Source: Robertkochia solimangrovi (GTDB taxonomy: Bacteria > Bacteroidota > Bacteroidia > Flavobacteriales > Flavobacteriaceae). Taken from it: a stretch of DNA of 64,000 nt. Position 1 is the first letter of the stretch. The number at the start of each line of letters is the position of its first letter. The position numbers and the translations under genes were made by a program. Where the stretch lies: assembly GCF_007279655.1 (NCBI RefSeq), contig NZ_QKWN01000007.1:186001-250000 (forward strand), given 5' to 3'. Positions 27,085 to 34,751 of the stretch are shown one piece after another. A model generated the notes under the pieces. It searched no databases and was not told where the DNA came from. It saw only the letters and a program-made list of their open reading frames with translations.

Positions 27085-28353
27085 TTATTTAATCAACGTT
27101 TTTACAAACCATCTATCGTTCAGTGATAAACTGATACTGATGCTAAAGTAATTTTCCTGAACTCTGCCAAAATTGGTAGTACCGCGTTTTCCGATCTCAA
27201 ATCCAATATTAGCATTGGAAAAAGCTTCAACAGGTAATCCAAGACCAAAGGTCATGCCAAAATCATAAAGGGGTACATTATTGACCAGCAGGCCAGTCTT
27301 CTCATTCTTTATTCCAAGACGATAAGTAACTCGTTTCCAGTAAGAAGTGAATGAATTATAATCCGGGATCCAAAATCCTCCGGCTGAGAATTTTTCTGCA
27401 TCCTCATACTGCCCGAGCACCGAATTCATAAATTCGATGTTATATTCACTCATTTTTTTATACTGGTATTCTCCACCGACAAACCAGTTAAGCGGTTTTC
27501 CAACTCCCAATCCTACCGTATAGGCTTCCGGCTTATGCACATAAGTGGAATGCATACCATCGGTTACCAGATCAACATCTTCTGTCTCCACAACAGCCTG
27601 AGAGCCACTGGAACTAACAAATATAGTAGATATTTCTCTAACATTGGAAGAACTGATCTTAGTCTTAGGCACATATTGTAAAGTGGACTGTAATTGCAGA
27701 CTTTTGAAAACCTTCGTTTTATAGTTCAATGCGAAATTAAAATCCCAACCACTATAGTCAGATGTGCTCACTTCGCGCGTTCCATATTGTATCTGATCTA
27801 ATAACCTGAAGCTTGTTCTTTCGATACTACCGAAATTAAAATTACCGGTTGCCCCGACACTCAGATTTGGAGTTATGTTCCATCCTGCAGCGATGAACAC
27901 CTTATTGATATTACCGTTTCCAGTGTATTGGTTGAGCTGGATGGGTTCTACATCTTCATTCAATGACTGAAGACTATAATCTACCGAAGAATCCGCTAAA
28001 AGACCAAAACTCACACCCACGTTTCTCGCAACTGGCATTCCGAGTATGAGATAATCGAAACTTACATTTTTAGCACTTTCGGAAGCCGCATCCGTTTTCA
28101 GCGTCAACATATTGCTGGATCCGGAAACACCAAAAGTGGTTAAGCGCAGTCCTCCGAGAGAGGCCGGGTTAGAATAATTAAGGTGAATACTATCGGTAAA
28201 GACTGTGATACCTCCCATCGCACGGTTCTCGACCATTCCCTTAAAACGCTTATCACCTGTTCCGAAAAAAGAATATGGGGATAGACTTCCTTCCTGGGCA
28301 TAATTGAATCCGAAAACCAACAATGCCACCACAACAAATATCTTTTTAATCAT
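27085..28353 (-). CDS. Predicted outer-membrane beta-barrel protein
   Basis: A 422-residue protein with a signal peptide (MIKKIFVVVALLVFGFNYAQ, cleavage after the AQ region) and a mature chain rich in alternating hydrophobic and polar strands ending with aromatic residues, as in outer-membrane barrels. The N-terminal part (GMVENRAMGGITVFTDSIHLNYSNPASLGGL) resembles the start of FadL/OmpP1-like or PorV-like barrels in Bacteroidota, but I cannot assign a subfamily. The start shares its last base with the coaX stop. The gene leads into the TPR gene and lptC, which supports an envelope role. Confidence 0.8.
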   Translation of the reverse strand: MIKKIFVVVALLVFGFNYAQEGSLSPYSFFGTGDKRFKGMVENRAMGGITVFTDSIHLNYSNPASLGGLRLTTFGVSGSSNMLTLKTDAASESAKNVSFDYLILGMPVARNVGVSFGLLADSSVDYSLQSLNEDVEPIQLNQYTGNGNINKVFIAAGWNITPNLSVGATGNFNFGSIERTSFRLLDQIQYGTREVSTSDYSGWDFNFALNYKTKVFKSLQLQSTLQYVPKTKISSSNVREISTIFVSSSGSQAVVETEDVDLVTDGMHSTYVHKPEAYTVGLGVGKPLNWFVGGEYQYKKMSEYNIEFMNSVLGQYEDAEKFSAGGFWIPDYNSFTSYWKRVTYRLGIKNEKTGLLVNNVPLYDFGMTFGLGLPVEAFSNANIGFEIGKRGTTNFGRVQENYFSISISLSLNDRWFVKTLIK

Positions 28354-29081
28354 TAGCGTTTATTAAGTTCCAAAATATAGTTTAGTCCTTCCAGGAGGAA
28401 ATTAGAATGGGCAAATATGGTACTTTTTAATCTTTTTGACAAAAAATGACTGTCGCCGCCTGTTAAAATAACTGTTAAATCTTTGTAGATTACTTTATAA
28501 TCTGCAATAAATCCTTCAATTTCTTTAACAGTTCCATGTACAACCCCCGAAATCATTGAAGATTTTGTCGAATCCCCAATAATATTGTTAAAGTTATGAT
28601 CTTCAATCATCGGCAACTTATGGGTGAATTCATGCATAGCCTTAAACCGCATTCTAACTCCCGGCGAGATGGCTCCTCCGAGATATTCGGTTTCTTTATT
28701 GATAAAATCGTATGTGATACAGGTACCTGCATCGATCACAAGGCAGTTCTGCAACTTATAATTATAATAGGCTGCTGTAATGAGCGCCACCCGGTCCATC
28801 CCTAGTGTTTCCGGAGTGCCGTAACGATTGATGAAAGGCACTTTTGATTTTGGTGTCAATTCCTGAAACGGACAAAAAACCGCAATGGCTTTTAGCTCTG
28901 CTCCACTTAATTTTCCTACAGAAGACACCAGTGCATCCCTGATCTCAGGAAATTTTTCAAAAATATTTTTGAGTGCTTTCAGCAATTCTTCCCGGTCAAC
29001 ACGCATAACCTCCACCAACCTTTTCCCTTCAAAGACAGCTAGTTTGATAAAGGTATTTCCGACATCGATAACAAGATTCAT
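28353..29081 (-). CDS. coaX: Type III pantothenate kinase
   Basis: A 242-residue ASKHA-fold kinase that phosphorylates pantothenate in the first step of coenzyme A synthesis; unlike type I it is insensitive to CoA feedback. Signature motifs: DVGNTFIKLAVF (phosphate-binding loop), GMDRVALITAAYY, DAGTCITYDFI and GGAISPGVRMRFKAMHEFTHKLP. Length is normal. It is the first gene of the minus-strand envelope block; its stop overlaps the start of the barrel gene. It runs divergently from tRNA-Phe, so promoters for both lie in the ~115-nt gap. Confidence 0.95.
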   Translation of the reverse strand: MNLVIDVGNTFIKLAVFEGKRLVEVMRVDREELLKALKNIFEKFPEIRDALVSSVGKLSGAELKAIAVFCPFQELTPKSKVPFINRYGTPETLGMDRVALITAAYYNYKLQNCLVIDAGTCITYDFINKETEYLGGAISPGVRMRFKAMHEFTHKLPMIEDHNFNNIIGDSTKSSMISGVVHGTVKEIEGFIADYKVIYKDLTVILTGGDSHFLSKRLKSTIFAHSNFLLEGLNYILELNKR

Positions 29082-29134
29082 AATTAGGTTTTAAAGTTGT
29101 AAATTTACAAAATGGATTTTTTTAGAAATTCTTT

Positions 29135-29164
29135 TTGCAAATATTAAATTTGAACCTATATTTG
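29135..29164 (+). promoter_or_regulatory. Promoter of tRNA-Phe
   Basis: TTG at 29135-29137 (inside TTTTTG), a 19-bp spacer, and TATATTTG at 29157-29164 match the Bacteroidota consensus exactly. The tRNA begins 32 nt after the -7 box. Confidence 0.85.
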
Positions 29165-29196
29165 CACCCGCAATCGCAGTAATACTGCAAGCAACT

Positions 29197-29272
29197 GGTG
29201 CCTTAGCTCAGTTGGTAGAGCAAAGGACTGAAAATCCTTGTGTCCCTGGTTCGATTCCTGGAGGCACCACCA
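29197..29272 (+). tRNA. tRNA-Phe (anticodon GAA)
   Basis: A 76-nt cloverleaf with encoded CCA. The acceptor GGTGCCT pairs with AGGCACC, the D-arm is GCTC...GAGC, the anticodon loop CTGAAAA carries GAA between AAGGA and TCCTT, and the T-arm is CCTGG-TTCGATT-CCTGG. The discriminator is A at 29269 and CCA is 29270-29272. The 3' end is copied ~0.7 kb downstream around a small nuclease cassette. Confidence 0.97.
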
Positions 29273-29321
29273 TCAAAAGCCCGAACAGCAATGTTCGGGC
29301 TTTTTGGTTTTATAATATTTG
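29258..29321 (+). repeat. tRNA-Phe 3' end plus terminator, repeat copy 1
   Basis: 64 bp covering the last bases of the tRNA, CCA, the terminator and the trailing ATAATATTTG. It is identical to 29967-30030. Ten further matching bases lie upstream (29243-29252 versus 29941-29950), interrupted by a 5-nt versus 16-nt difference. Confidence 0.95.
29275..29305 (+). terminator. Terminator of tRNA-Phe
   Basis: AAAAGCCCGAACA, a GCAA tetraloop, then TGTTCGGGCTTTTT: a 13-bp stem with a T-tract starting 2 nt after the CCA end. A perfect second copy is at 29984-30014. Confidence 0.93.
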
Positions 29322-29357
29322 TATCCATGGTTCCCCCGATGCTTCGGGGCTGGAGGC
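29315..29357 (+). repeat. Palindrome-bearing repeat, copy 1
   Basis: 43 bp starting ATATTTG and ending GGAGGC, with the hairpin CCCCGA-TGCT-TCGGGG at 29334-29349. It matches 29932-29974 at 41 of 43 positions and overlaps the tail of the 64-bp repeat. Confidence 0.9.
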
Positions 29358-29551
29358 GTCGATTTGAAATTCATTTCAACTACAACCAAAATTAAAGAAT
29401 AAATATGTTTCAGATAAAATACGCTTAAAAGCCCCCAAATTTTTATTCTAAGGGTCATTTAAACAGGAAAAATCCTAAGCAATCCAAAAATCCTTCTAGT
29501 ATAACTTTTGACATCTATCTTATGTAACAATAAAAATCTAAGTTATAAGAC
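29358..29551 (+). other. AT-rich leader of the GIY-YIG gene
   Basis: About 190 bases between the first palindrome copy and the nuclease start, clearly AT-richer than the surrounding genes. No gene was found. The sequence TAACTTTTG near 29502 is a loose promoter-like match only. Confidence 0.4.
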
Positions 29552-29821
29552 ATGTATCTATATATTATTTACAGTAATAAAGTTGACAAATTCTATGTTG
29601 GAATCACTAAGAATCTTGAAACAAGATTAGCTAAACATAATTTAGCAATTTACAAAGGCAGCTTTACCAAAATTGCAAATGACTGGAAATATGTTCTGCA
29701 GTATAAGTGTAAAACAAAGAAGCATGCAAATGATATAGAAAAATTTATAAAGAGAATGAAAAGCAGAAAATTCATATCTAAAATTATAAATGACCCAAGT
29801 ATTCTCAAAACACTTCATTAA
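29552..29821 (+). CDS. GIY-YIG nuclease-domain protein
   Basis: An 89-residue single-domain protein of the UvrC N-terminal/YhbQ type. The GIY-YIG signature appears as YLYIIYSN...FYVGITKN near residues 2-21. The conserved Arg follows in LETRLAKHN and the metal-binding Glu in DIEKFIKRMKS. Such small proteins are frequent in Bacteroidota and their substrates are generally unknown. It is AT-rich compared with neighbours and stands alone between two copies of the tRNA-Phe 3' end, which suggests that it belongs to a mobile or formerly mobile cassette. A DNA-repair role is the alternative. Confidence 0.87.
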   Translation: MYLYIIYSNKVDKFYVGITKNLETRLAKHNLAIYKGSFTKIANDWKYVLQYKCKTKKHANDIEKFIKRMKSRKFISKIINDPSILKTLH

Positions 29822-29931
29822 TAAATATACTCCTACCAGTCAATTCCATGATTTATTATTCAATACTCTAACCTAGAAGATTTTGCAAAAATTCAGAATA
29901 TTTTCCAATTCGGACTCAATAAAGCTCATAG

Positions 29932-29974
29932 ATATTTGCATCCCTGGTTCCCCCGATGCTTCGGGGCTGGAGGC
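29932..29974 (+). repeat. Palindrome-bearing repeat, copy 2
   Basis: Second copy of the 43-bp repeat (2 mismatches to 29315-29357), with hairpin CCCCGA-TGCT-TCGGGG at 29951-29966. Here it runs directly into the 64-bp tRNA 3'-end copy. Confidence 0.9.
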
Positions 29975-30030
29975 ACCACCATCAAAAGCCCGAACAGCAA
30001 TGTTCGGGCTTTTTGGTTTTATAATATTTG
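29967..30030 (+). repeat. tRNA-Phe 3' end plus terminator, repeat copy 2
   Basis: Perfect 64-bp copy of 29258-29321, including AGGCACCACCA and the terminator hairpin (29984-30014). The T-loop bases GATTC of the real tRNA are replaced by the 16-bp palindrome, so this copy cannot form a functional T-arm. Confidence 0.95.
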
Positions 30031-30597
30031 GAAAACGGAAAACAGAAAACGGAAAACGGAAAACAGCCTTCAGCTTTCTGCATACTGCCTATTGCATACT
30101 GATTCACTACATACTACTTCACTACATACTGCCTCACAACTTCACAAGTAACTGGTAACTGGTAACAAAAAAAAACCTGCCGTTGCCGACAGGTTCCCGA
30201 TTTAAAAAACGAATTGAAAAGTAATATCCCTGGTAACTAAACTTCCGGATATTATCTTTCTTCTTTTCTTACAAATACAAAAAACTAAGGGGAGTTTATC
30301 ATGGATCTCCTGGCCATTTTACCGAGAACAGCTCTATTCCCCTTCTCAAATGTATAACAACTTCCACATTGAGTTCAAGCCTCTTTCATTCCTTAACGTT
30401 TATTTATCGTTGGCTTTCATTTCTCATTACATTGCTTTAACATGACCCTGTTTCAGTCTACAATTTGGTAATATTACCCAGACAGCGATAATGGTGATAA
30501 TAGTGACAATGGTGATAATAGTGATATTGGTAGGACTGGTCGTATTCAGGTCACAGAATTTGTGATAAAAGGATAGTAGCAAAATATTTAAAAACAG
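30031..30597. other. Repeat-rich non-coding DNA between the tRNA cassette and the usp genes
   Basis: No credible gene. From the left: a run of GGAAAAC-like heptamers (about 30030-30065); short echoes such as CACTACATACT and AACTGGT; an imperfect A9-preceded hairpin AACCTGCCG-TTG-CCGACAGGTT near 30174-30194, which would act on minus-strand transcripts; plain sequence to ~30480; then a 9-bp tandem repeat. Short frames crossing this area are made of the repeats. Confidence 0.55.
30485..30529. repeat. Five tandem copies of a 9-bp unit (GTGATAATG-like)
   Basis: Units start at 30485, 30494, 30503, 30512 and 30521: GCGATAATG, GTGATAATA, GTGACAATG, GTGATAATA, GTGATATTG. Spacing is exact. No open frame of note covers it. 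Confidence 0.85.
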
Positions 30598-30625
30598 AAA
30601 GTCCGAAGCATATGCTCCGGACTTT
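30598..30625 (-). terminator. Terminator of the usp gene group
   Basis: AAAGTCCG-A-AGCA / TGCT-C-CGGACTTT, a 12-bp paired stem with one mismatch and a 2-nt centre. On the minus strand it is followed by a T-rich run, as expected for the end of the convergent usp transcript. Confidence 0.75.
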
Positions 30626-30682
30626 CCGCCATCTAATTATTACACAAATGACTTTGCTGCCTTCGTTGTATTGCACTTTACA

Positions 30683-31522
30683 TTACAATACCAGCAGCGG
30701 CACTTTGGAATGATAACTCAATCCTTTAAGTGTAGATTTTTGTAGCATTTTCTCAAAAAAGCTATGTTGTCTGTTCACCAGTGCGATCATATCCACTCCG
30801 GTATCCTTTACAAACTTCTGAATAGCCTCTTCAGCATCATCATCTTCATCCGCTAATGTATATACCGCGATCTTTACATATTTGATAGCATCCAATATCT
30901 CTTCTTTAATCGATTGTTGTTTTTCCGTGAGCTCATCACCATCGGTTACATGCAACAATGAAATATCACTGTTACATTGTACTGCTATCTTATTGAGTAG
31001 CTCCATATGTCCGACGGGTACTTTCTCCTTATAGGTCACGGCAAGAGCGATCTCGCCGGGGTACTTAATTTCGCTGTGCTCAGGAATGATCAGCATCGGC
31101 ACCCCACCAACCTGGTCGAGCACATGAACCGTATTACTTCCTACCCAAACTTCACGACTTCCTGAAGATCCTTTGGTTCCCATAACCACCAGATCATAGT
31201 TACCGCTCTTCAACTGTGATTCGATCTCATCGGACAGATAATTATATTTACTCACCGTTTTAAATTGATGATGATGATTCTTGTTCGAAGCGATCAGATC
31301 CTGTCTTAGTGTTTTCAATTCGATCTCTGAATCTTTGGAAGCTTTTTCAACTTCAGCATCGCCTACCTGCCAGACAAGGGTCTGTGGCGACTTCATCCCA
31401 TCAGCACCAAAGGTGTGAAGCAATGTTAATTCACAGGATTCGTCATCGAACAATTTCAAAGCGAAATCAATCGCATGCCGTGCATTCTGCGAGAAATCAG
31501 TCGGTATTAATATTCTTTTCAT
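30683..31522 (-). CDS. Universal stress protein, tandem UspA domains (usp-1)
   Basis: A ~279-residue protein beginning MKRILIPTDFSQNARHAIDFA, which is the canonical first strand and helix of a Usp fold, so ATG 31522 is chosen over an in-frame start 37 codons upstream that overlaps the previous gene. The first domain has the nucleotide-loop-like VVMGTKGSSGSREVWVGSNT. The second (from ~150) is diverged and lacks a clear GxxG(9x)G(S/T) motif. Such double-Usp proteins are common in flavobacteria and are usually starvation- or stress-induced. It is the third gene of a usp tandem array. Confidence 0.9.
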   Translation of the reverse strand: MKRILIPTDFSQNARHAIDFALKLFDDESCELTLLHTFGADGMKSPQTLVWQVGDAEVEKASKDSEIELKTLRQDLIASNKNHHHQFKTVSKYNYLSDEIESQLKSGNYDLVVMGTKGSSGSREVWVGSNTVHVLDQVGGVPMLIIPEHSEIKYPGEIALAVTYKEKVPVGHMELLNKIAVQCNSDISLLHVTDGDELTEKQQSIKEEILDAIKYVKIAVYTLADEDDDAEEAIQKFVKDTGVDMIALVNRQHSFFEKMLQKSTLKGLSYHSKVPLLVL

Positions 31523-31625
31523 ATTTGTATTGTATTGACTTTCTTTTAGCCTGATAAAACTCCAGCAAAGGCCGGTCTTTAAGCCACCTTTAGCAAAACA
31601 AGTTTCATCTTTCTGCAAATTCAGG

Positions 31626-32474
31626 TCATTCAACTTCTGGCATTACCAGAAAAGGTACTTCTACATGAAAGGCCACCTGTTTTACTACAGGCTCCCGGAA
31701 GAGTCCATCCATAAAACTATGGTGATTATTGATCATACAAAGCATGCCCAACTTTTCATTTTCCAGATATTCCTGAATTGTTTCTGCTACTGAAAAATCC
31801 TTTTTTAGAACGATCTCAGATACTTTCACTCCTTCCAAAAGCCGGAATAGTTCAGTTTTATTCTTTAACTGGATTTCAGATAGTTCTTCACTTCCTTCCA
31901 GATAAAGAATCACAACCTCAGCACCTATTAGTTTGGCTATATTTTTTAACGGCCCAACCTCTTCCGGTTCGAAGTTTCTTTTGAAATCATTAGCAAAAAG
32001 AATCTTTTCAGGATTCTTGAATTTATAATTATCCGGTACTGCAAGCACCGGTGTATATTTTAAAGCCTTGATAACATCCACCGTATTACTCCCCAAAAAT
32101 ATCTCTGCCGCTCCGGTAGCCCCTTTCGTACCCATAACCACATAATCTGCTTTCATTTCTTTTGCAGCTTTATACATAGAAGATGAGATCGTCTCGTCGG
32201 TAGTGAAACCGCGAATTTTATGTTCCTCACCGATATGCTCTTCCCTGAGTTTTACCAGCAATGATTTCATCTCTTCTTTAGCCTTCTCCTCTGCAAGATG
32301 GTACACACGGGTATTTTTTTCCTTCTTTCGGGTACTGCTTAACGAAGAGGTACTTACATTGAAAGAATGGATAATGTCAAATTCACAGGATTCCCCTTCA
32401 AACATCTTAATGGCATAATGCAATGCATTCAATGAATTTTCAGAAAAATCCGTGGGCAACAAAACTTTGTTCAT
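31626..32474 (-). CDS. Universal stress protein, tandem UspA domains (usp-2)
   Basis: A 282-residue protein starting MNKVLLPTDFSENSLNALHYAI. The first Usp domain contains VVMGTKGATGAAEIFLGSNT, matching the ATP-binding GxxGxxx-type loop. The second domain is diverged. It follows usp-3 by 9 nt and precedes usp-1 by 103 nt, so the three are probably one transcript. The differing second domains suggest that the copies have separated functionally; ligands cannot be inferred. Confidence 0.91.
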   Translation of the reverse strand: MNKVLLPTDFSENSLNALHYAIKMFEGESCEFDIIHSFNVSTSSLSSTRKKEKNTRVYHLAEEKAKEEMKSLLVKLREEHIGEEHKIRGFTTDETISSSMYKAAKEMKADYVVMGTKGATGAAEIFLGSNTVDVIKALKYTPVLAVPDNYKFKNPEKILFANDFKRNFEPEEVGPLKNIAKLIGAEVVILYLEGSEELSEIQLKNKTELFRLLEGVKVSEIVLKKDFSVAETIQEYLENEKLGMLCMINNHHSFMDGLFREPVVKQVAFHVEVPFLVMPEVE

Positions 32475-32483
32475 CTGTATAAT

Positions 32484-33329
32484 CTATTTTAATTTCTCTC
32501 TTAAAACCAGAAACGGAATCTTGATCTCAAATCCTACACTATCAACATTCTGCCGTAACAGTAATCGCTCCATGAACGAATGTTTCCTGTTCATCATCAC
32601 CAGCAAATCAAAATCTTCCTTCTCTGTATATGCCTTAATCGCATCAGGCGGATATTCATTGTCCAACAAAGCGAAGGAGTAAGGAACTCCCTGAAACGCA
32701 TCTTCAAGAAACTTCTTATTAGACTCCTGCTCTTCTGAAAGGATATGTCCCTCATCGACATGAACTACCTGCACTTCAGCACCGTGAAGTCGGCAAAGAT
32801 CCAGAAGTTCCCCGAGTTCTTCCTTTTCATAATGCTTCAGGTAATCTGTCGGAAACAAAACCCTGTCAAGGGATTTAAAAGTGTAACCTTCAGGGATAGC
32901 CAAAACAGGGATTCTGGCGGTACGCATAACAAAAACCGTATTGCTTCCCAACAACACCTGCATTACCCCACTGGCACCTTTGGTTCCCATAATGATCATA
33001 TCGATGGACTGCTCAGAAGCGTACTCCCTGATCTCATCCGTCAATTGATTAAAGGCATAATGTGTATGAAATTTATGCTTAGGGTTATTAAATTTCTCAT
33101 GTATTCTTTCTAATGTATGTTCCAGCCCAGAAATAGTAGCCTGAATCATCGCATCATCGATACCTGAATAGGCAGGACCTCCCAAGGCATAATCAACGCG
33201 ATAAAAAGCCGGCACATAAGTATGCAGGATATAGAACTCGCAGGGGACATCGCTGAACATATCTATGGCATAAGAGATCGCATTCCAAGCGTTCTCTGAA
33301 AAGTCGGTGGGTAAAAGAACTTTTTTCAT
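32484..33329 (-). CDS. Universal stress protein, tandem UspA domains (usp-3)
   Basis: Starting at ATG 33329 the protein (~281 residues) reads MKKVLLPTDFSENAWNAISYA, a standard Usp beginning; one extra Met lies directly upstream at 33332. The first domain carries IIMGTKGASGVMQVLLGSNT. The second half resembles usp-1 and usp-2 and ends with the shared pattern LLVMMNRKHSFMERLL, seen as MIALVNRQHSFFEKML in usp-1. A TATATTTG box 63 nt upstream fits a promoter for the three-gene array. Confidence 0.9.
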   Translation of the reverse strand: MKKVLLPTDFSENAWNAISYAIDMFSDVPCEFYILHTYVPAFYRVDYALGGPAYSGIDDAMIQATISGLEHTLERIHEKFNNPKHKFHTHYAFNQLTDEIREYASEQSIDMIIMGTKGASGVMQVLLGSNTVFVMRTARIPVLAIPEGYTFKSLDRVLFPTDYLKHYEKEELGELLDLCRLHGAEVQVVHVDEGHILSEEQESNKKFLEDAFQGVPYSFALLDNEYPPDAIKAYTEKEDFDLLVMMNRKHSFMERLLLRQNVDSVGFEIKIPFLVLREKLK

Positions 33330-33391
33330 CATCTGATTTTTAAATGAACCCTTTTCCCGACACTCCCCCACTTGTGTAAGGTGATTCTACT

Positions 33392-33399
33392 CAAATATA
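33392..33399 (-). promoter_or_regulatory. -7 promoter box of the usp array
   Basis: CAAATATA on the plus strand is TATATTTG on the minus strand, a perfect -7 box 63 nt upstream of ATG 33329. No TTG at the usual 17-23 bp distance; one lies at 24 bp. Confidence 0.55.
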
Positions 33400-33448
33400 G
33401 CAAATCCTTAGCAACTTATTTGCCAATCATCTGTTAATCATAATTGAG

Positions 33449-33479
33449 TTGACTAATGCCGGACTCTTTCGTAAATTTA
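33449..33479 (+). promoter_or_regulatory. Candidate promoter of the thioredoxin gene
   Basis: TTG at 33449-33451, 20 bp, then TAAATTTA at 33472-33479 (last base A instead of G). It lies inside the upstream extension of the thioredoxin frame and therefore supports ATG 33498 as the start. Confidence 0.5.
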
Positions 33480-33497
33480 CCGGTATATAAAGCCGTC

Positions 33498-33797
33498 ATG
33501 AAAAGTAATTTTAACAATATCATCGCCTCTAAAACCCCGGTTCTCGTTGATTTTCACGCAGACTGGTGTGGTCCTTGTAAAATGCTTGCTCCAATTCTTA
33601 AGGAGGTCAAGGCAGAGCTGGGAGATTCTATCAAGATCGTTAAGATCGATGTTGACCGAAATCAGGAACTCTCGGGTAAGTTTCAGGTTCGTGGGGTTCC
33701 CACACTGATCCTTTTCAAAGAGGGTGTCCCGGTATGGCGACAGTCCGGAGTAGTTTCCAAACCGGATCTTATCAACATCCTTCGAAATTACAACTGA
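33498..33797 (+). CDS. trxA: Thioredoxin
   Basis: A ~99-residue thioredoxin with the active site WCGPCK (Cys24 and Cys27 counted from ATG 33498) and the cis-proline loop RGVPTLILF. It reduces cytosolic protein disulfides; no signal peptide is present when started here. An upstream ATG at 33456 would add 14 residues across a likely promoter, so it is rejected. The gene is embedded among usp genes, read in the opposite direction, and its stop touches that of usp-4 with no spacer. This suggests a shared stress role without being in one transcript. Confidence 0.93.
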   Translation: MKSNFNNIIASKTPVLVDFHADWCGPCKMLAPILKEVKAELGDSIKIVKIDVDRNQELSGKFQVRGVPTLILFKEGVPVWRQSGVVSKPDLINILRNYN

Positions 33798-34640
33798 TCA
33801 ATCCTGAATCTTAAATGTTATCACCGGAAGGGTGGCATGATTTGCCACGTCTTCTCCTATACTTCCCATAAAGAAATGAGATATACCTTTGCGACCATGG
33901 GTCGGTAATGAAATTATATCTGCATCAACCTTCTTACAAAATTCATAGATACCATTCTCGATGGTATAATCACAATAGTAATGAACCAGTTCTTTGTTAT
34001 CCAAAGAACCATTATCAGCCTCCATCAGGAAATTATCAACCCGTTCTTCCATTTCAAAAGAACTCAGGAAATTCTGATTTGGAACATTGATATATACCAG
34101 ATATACCTGGCTTCTCAACATACTGAAGAACTTCATCGCTTTGCGGTAAACCCCTATATTCTCAAATTTAAAATCACAAGCCAGTACCACAGAATCTGTT
34201 TTAAATTCCTGGTGTTCCTTTTTGATCACCAAAACCGGAATATCTGAATTCCTGACCACCTTTTCCGTATTGGAACCCACAAAGAAATCGTTGATGAACC
34301 CGGTTCCATGTGAACCCATTACGATGAGATCTATTCCCTTTTCCTTTGCCACTTCATTCACCTCAGAAAAGATCTTATAGTTCTGCACGATCTCCTCTAC
34401 TTCGATTCCCTGCATTTTTTCACTATTGATCATCTCCTGAAATTTCGCTTTCACTCCCTGAAGATAATAGATGGATTCTGCACCTGAATTATGATCTCCC
34501 TTGCCGATCACAGCCTGAGAGATTCCCATCATATGCAATAAATAAATTTTAGCTCCGTGAGTTCTGGCCAACTGAATTGCAACATCCAGTGCATGACCGG
34601 CAAACTCAGAAAAGTCAGTGGGTACCAGTATCTTTTTCAT
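33798..34640 (-). CDS. Universal stress protein, tandem UspA domains (usp-4)
   Basis: A 280-residue protein with two Usp domains. It starts MKKILVPTDFSEFAGHALDVA. Domain 1 carries IVMGSHGTGFINDFFVGSNTEKV; domain 2 ends with IISLPTHGRKGISHFFMGSIGEDV, so here both halves keep a recognisable GxxG...GS(N/I) nucleotide loop, unlike usp-1 to usp-3. This suggests that it is the least diverged copy. It is separated from the array by trxA and convergent with it. cbpM-cbpA lie upstream on the same strand after a 111-nt gap. Confidence 0.93.
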   Translation of the reverse strand: MKKILVPTDFSEFAGHALDVAIQLARTHGAKIYLLHMMGISQAVIGKGDHNSGAESIYYLQGVKAKFQEMINSEKMQGIEVEEIVQNYKIFSEVNEVAKEKGIDLIVMGSHGTGFINDFFVGSNTEKVVRNSDIPVLVIKKEHQEFKTDSVVLACDFKFENIGVYRKAMKFFSMLRSQVYLVYINVPNQNFLSSFEMEERVDNFLMEADNGSLDNKELVHYYCDYTIENGIYEFCKKVDADIISLPTHGRKGISHFFMGSIGEDVANHATLPVITFKIQD

Positions 34641-34751
34641 GACTGTTGTTTTACCTGTTTATCTACCTCTAAGTTACGGCTTTTTAAGCAGACAGAAACT
34701 GATATTTGTTAGGTCATCAGACTGCTTGAAGAAGTTCAAAAACAAACCGCA

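Noticed and set aside
29273-29458. 61-residue minus-strand frame
   Set aside because: Its end is the tRNA terminator and the palindrome repeat read in reverse.
29966-30030. Second tRNA gene or a pseudo-tRNA
   Set aside because: Only the 3' acceptor end and part of the T-arm are copied; no D-arm or anticodon arm precedes it.
29258-30030. Integrase-type genomic island at tRNA-Phe
   Set aside because: No tyrosine or serine recombinase frame is present between the tRNA copies; only a GIY-YIG gene.
29883-30158. 91- and 71-residue plus-strand frames
   Set aside because: They translate the second tRNA 3'-end copy and the GGAAAAC repeats; no protein-like pattern apart from repeat-derived residues.
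30485-30529. CRISPR array
   Set aside because: The repeats are only 9 bp with no spacers, and no cas genes occur in the window.
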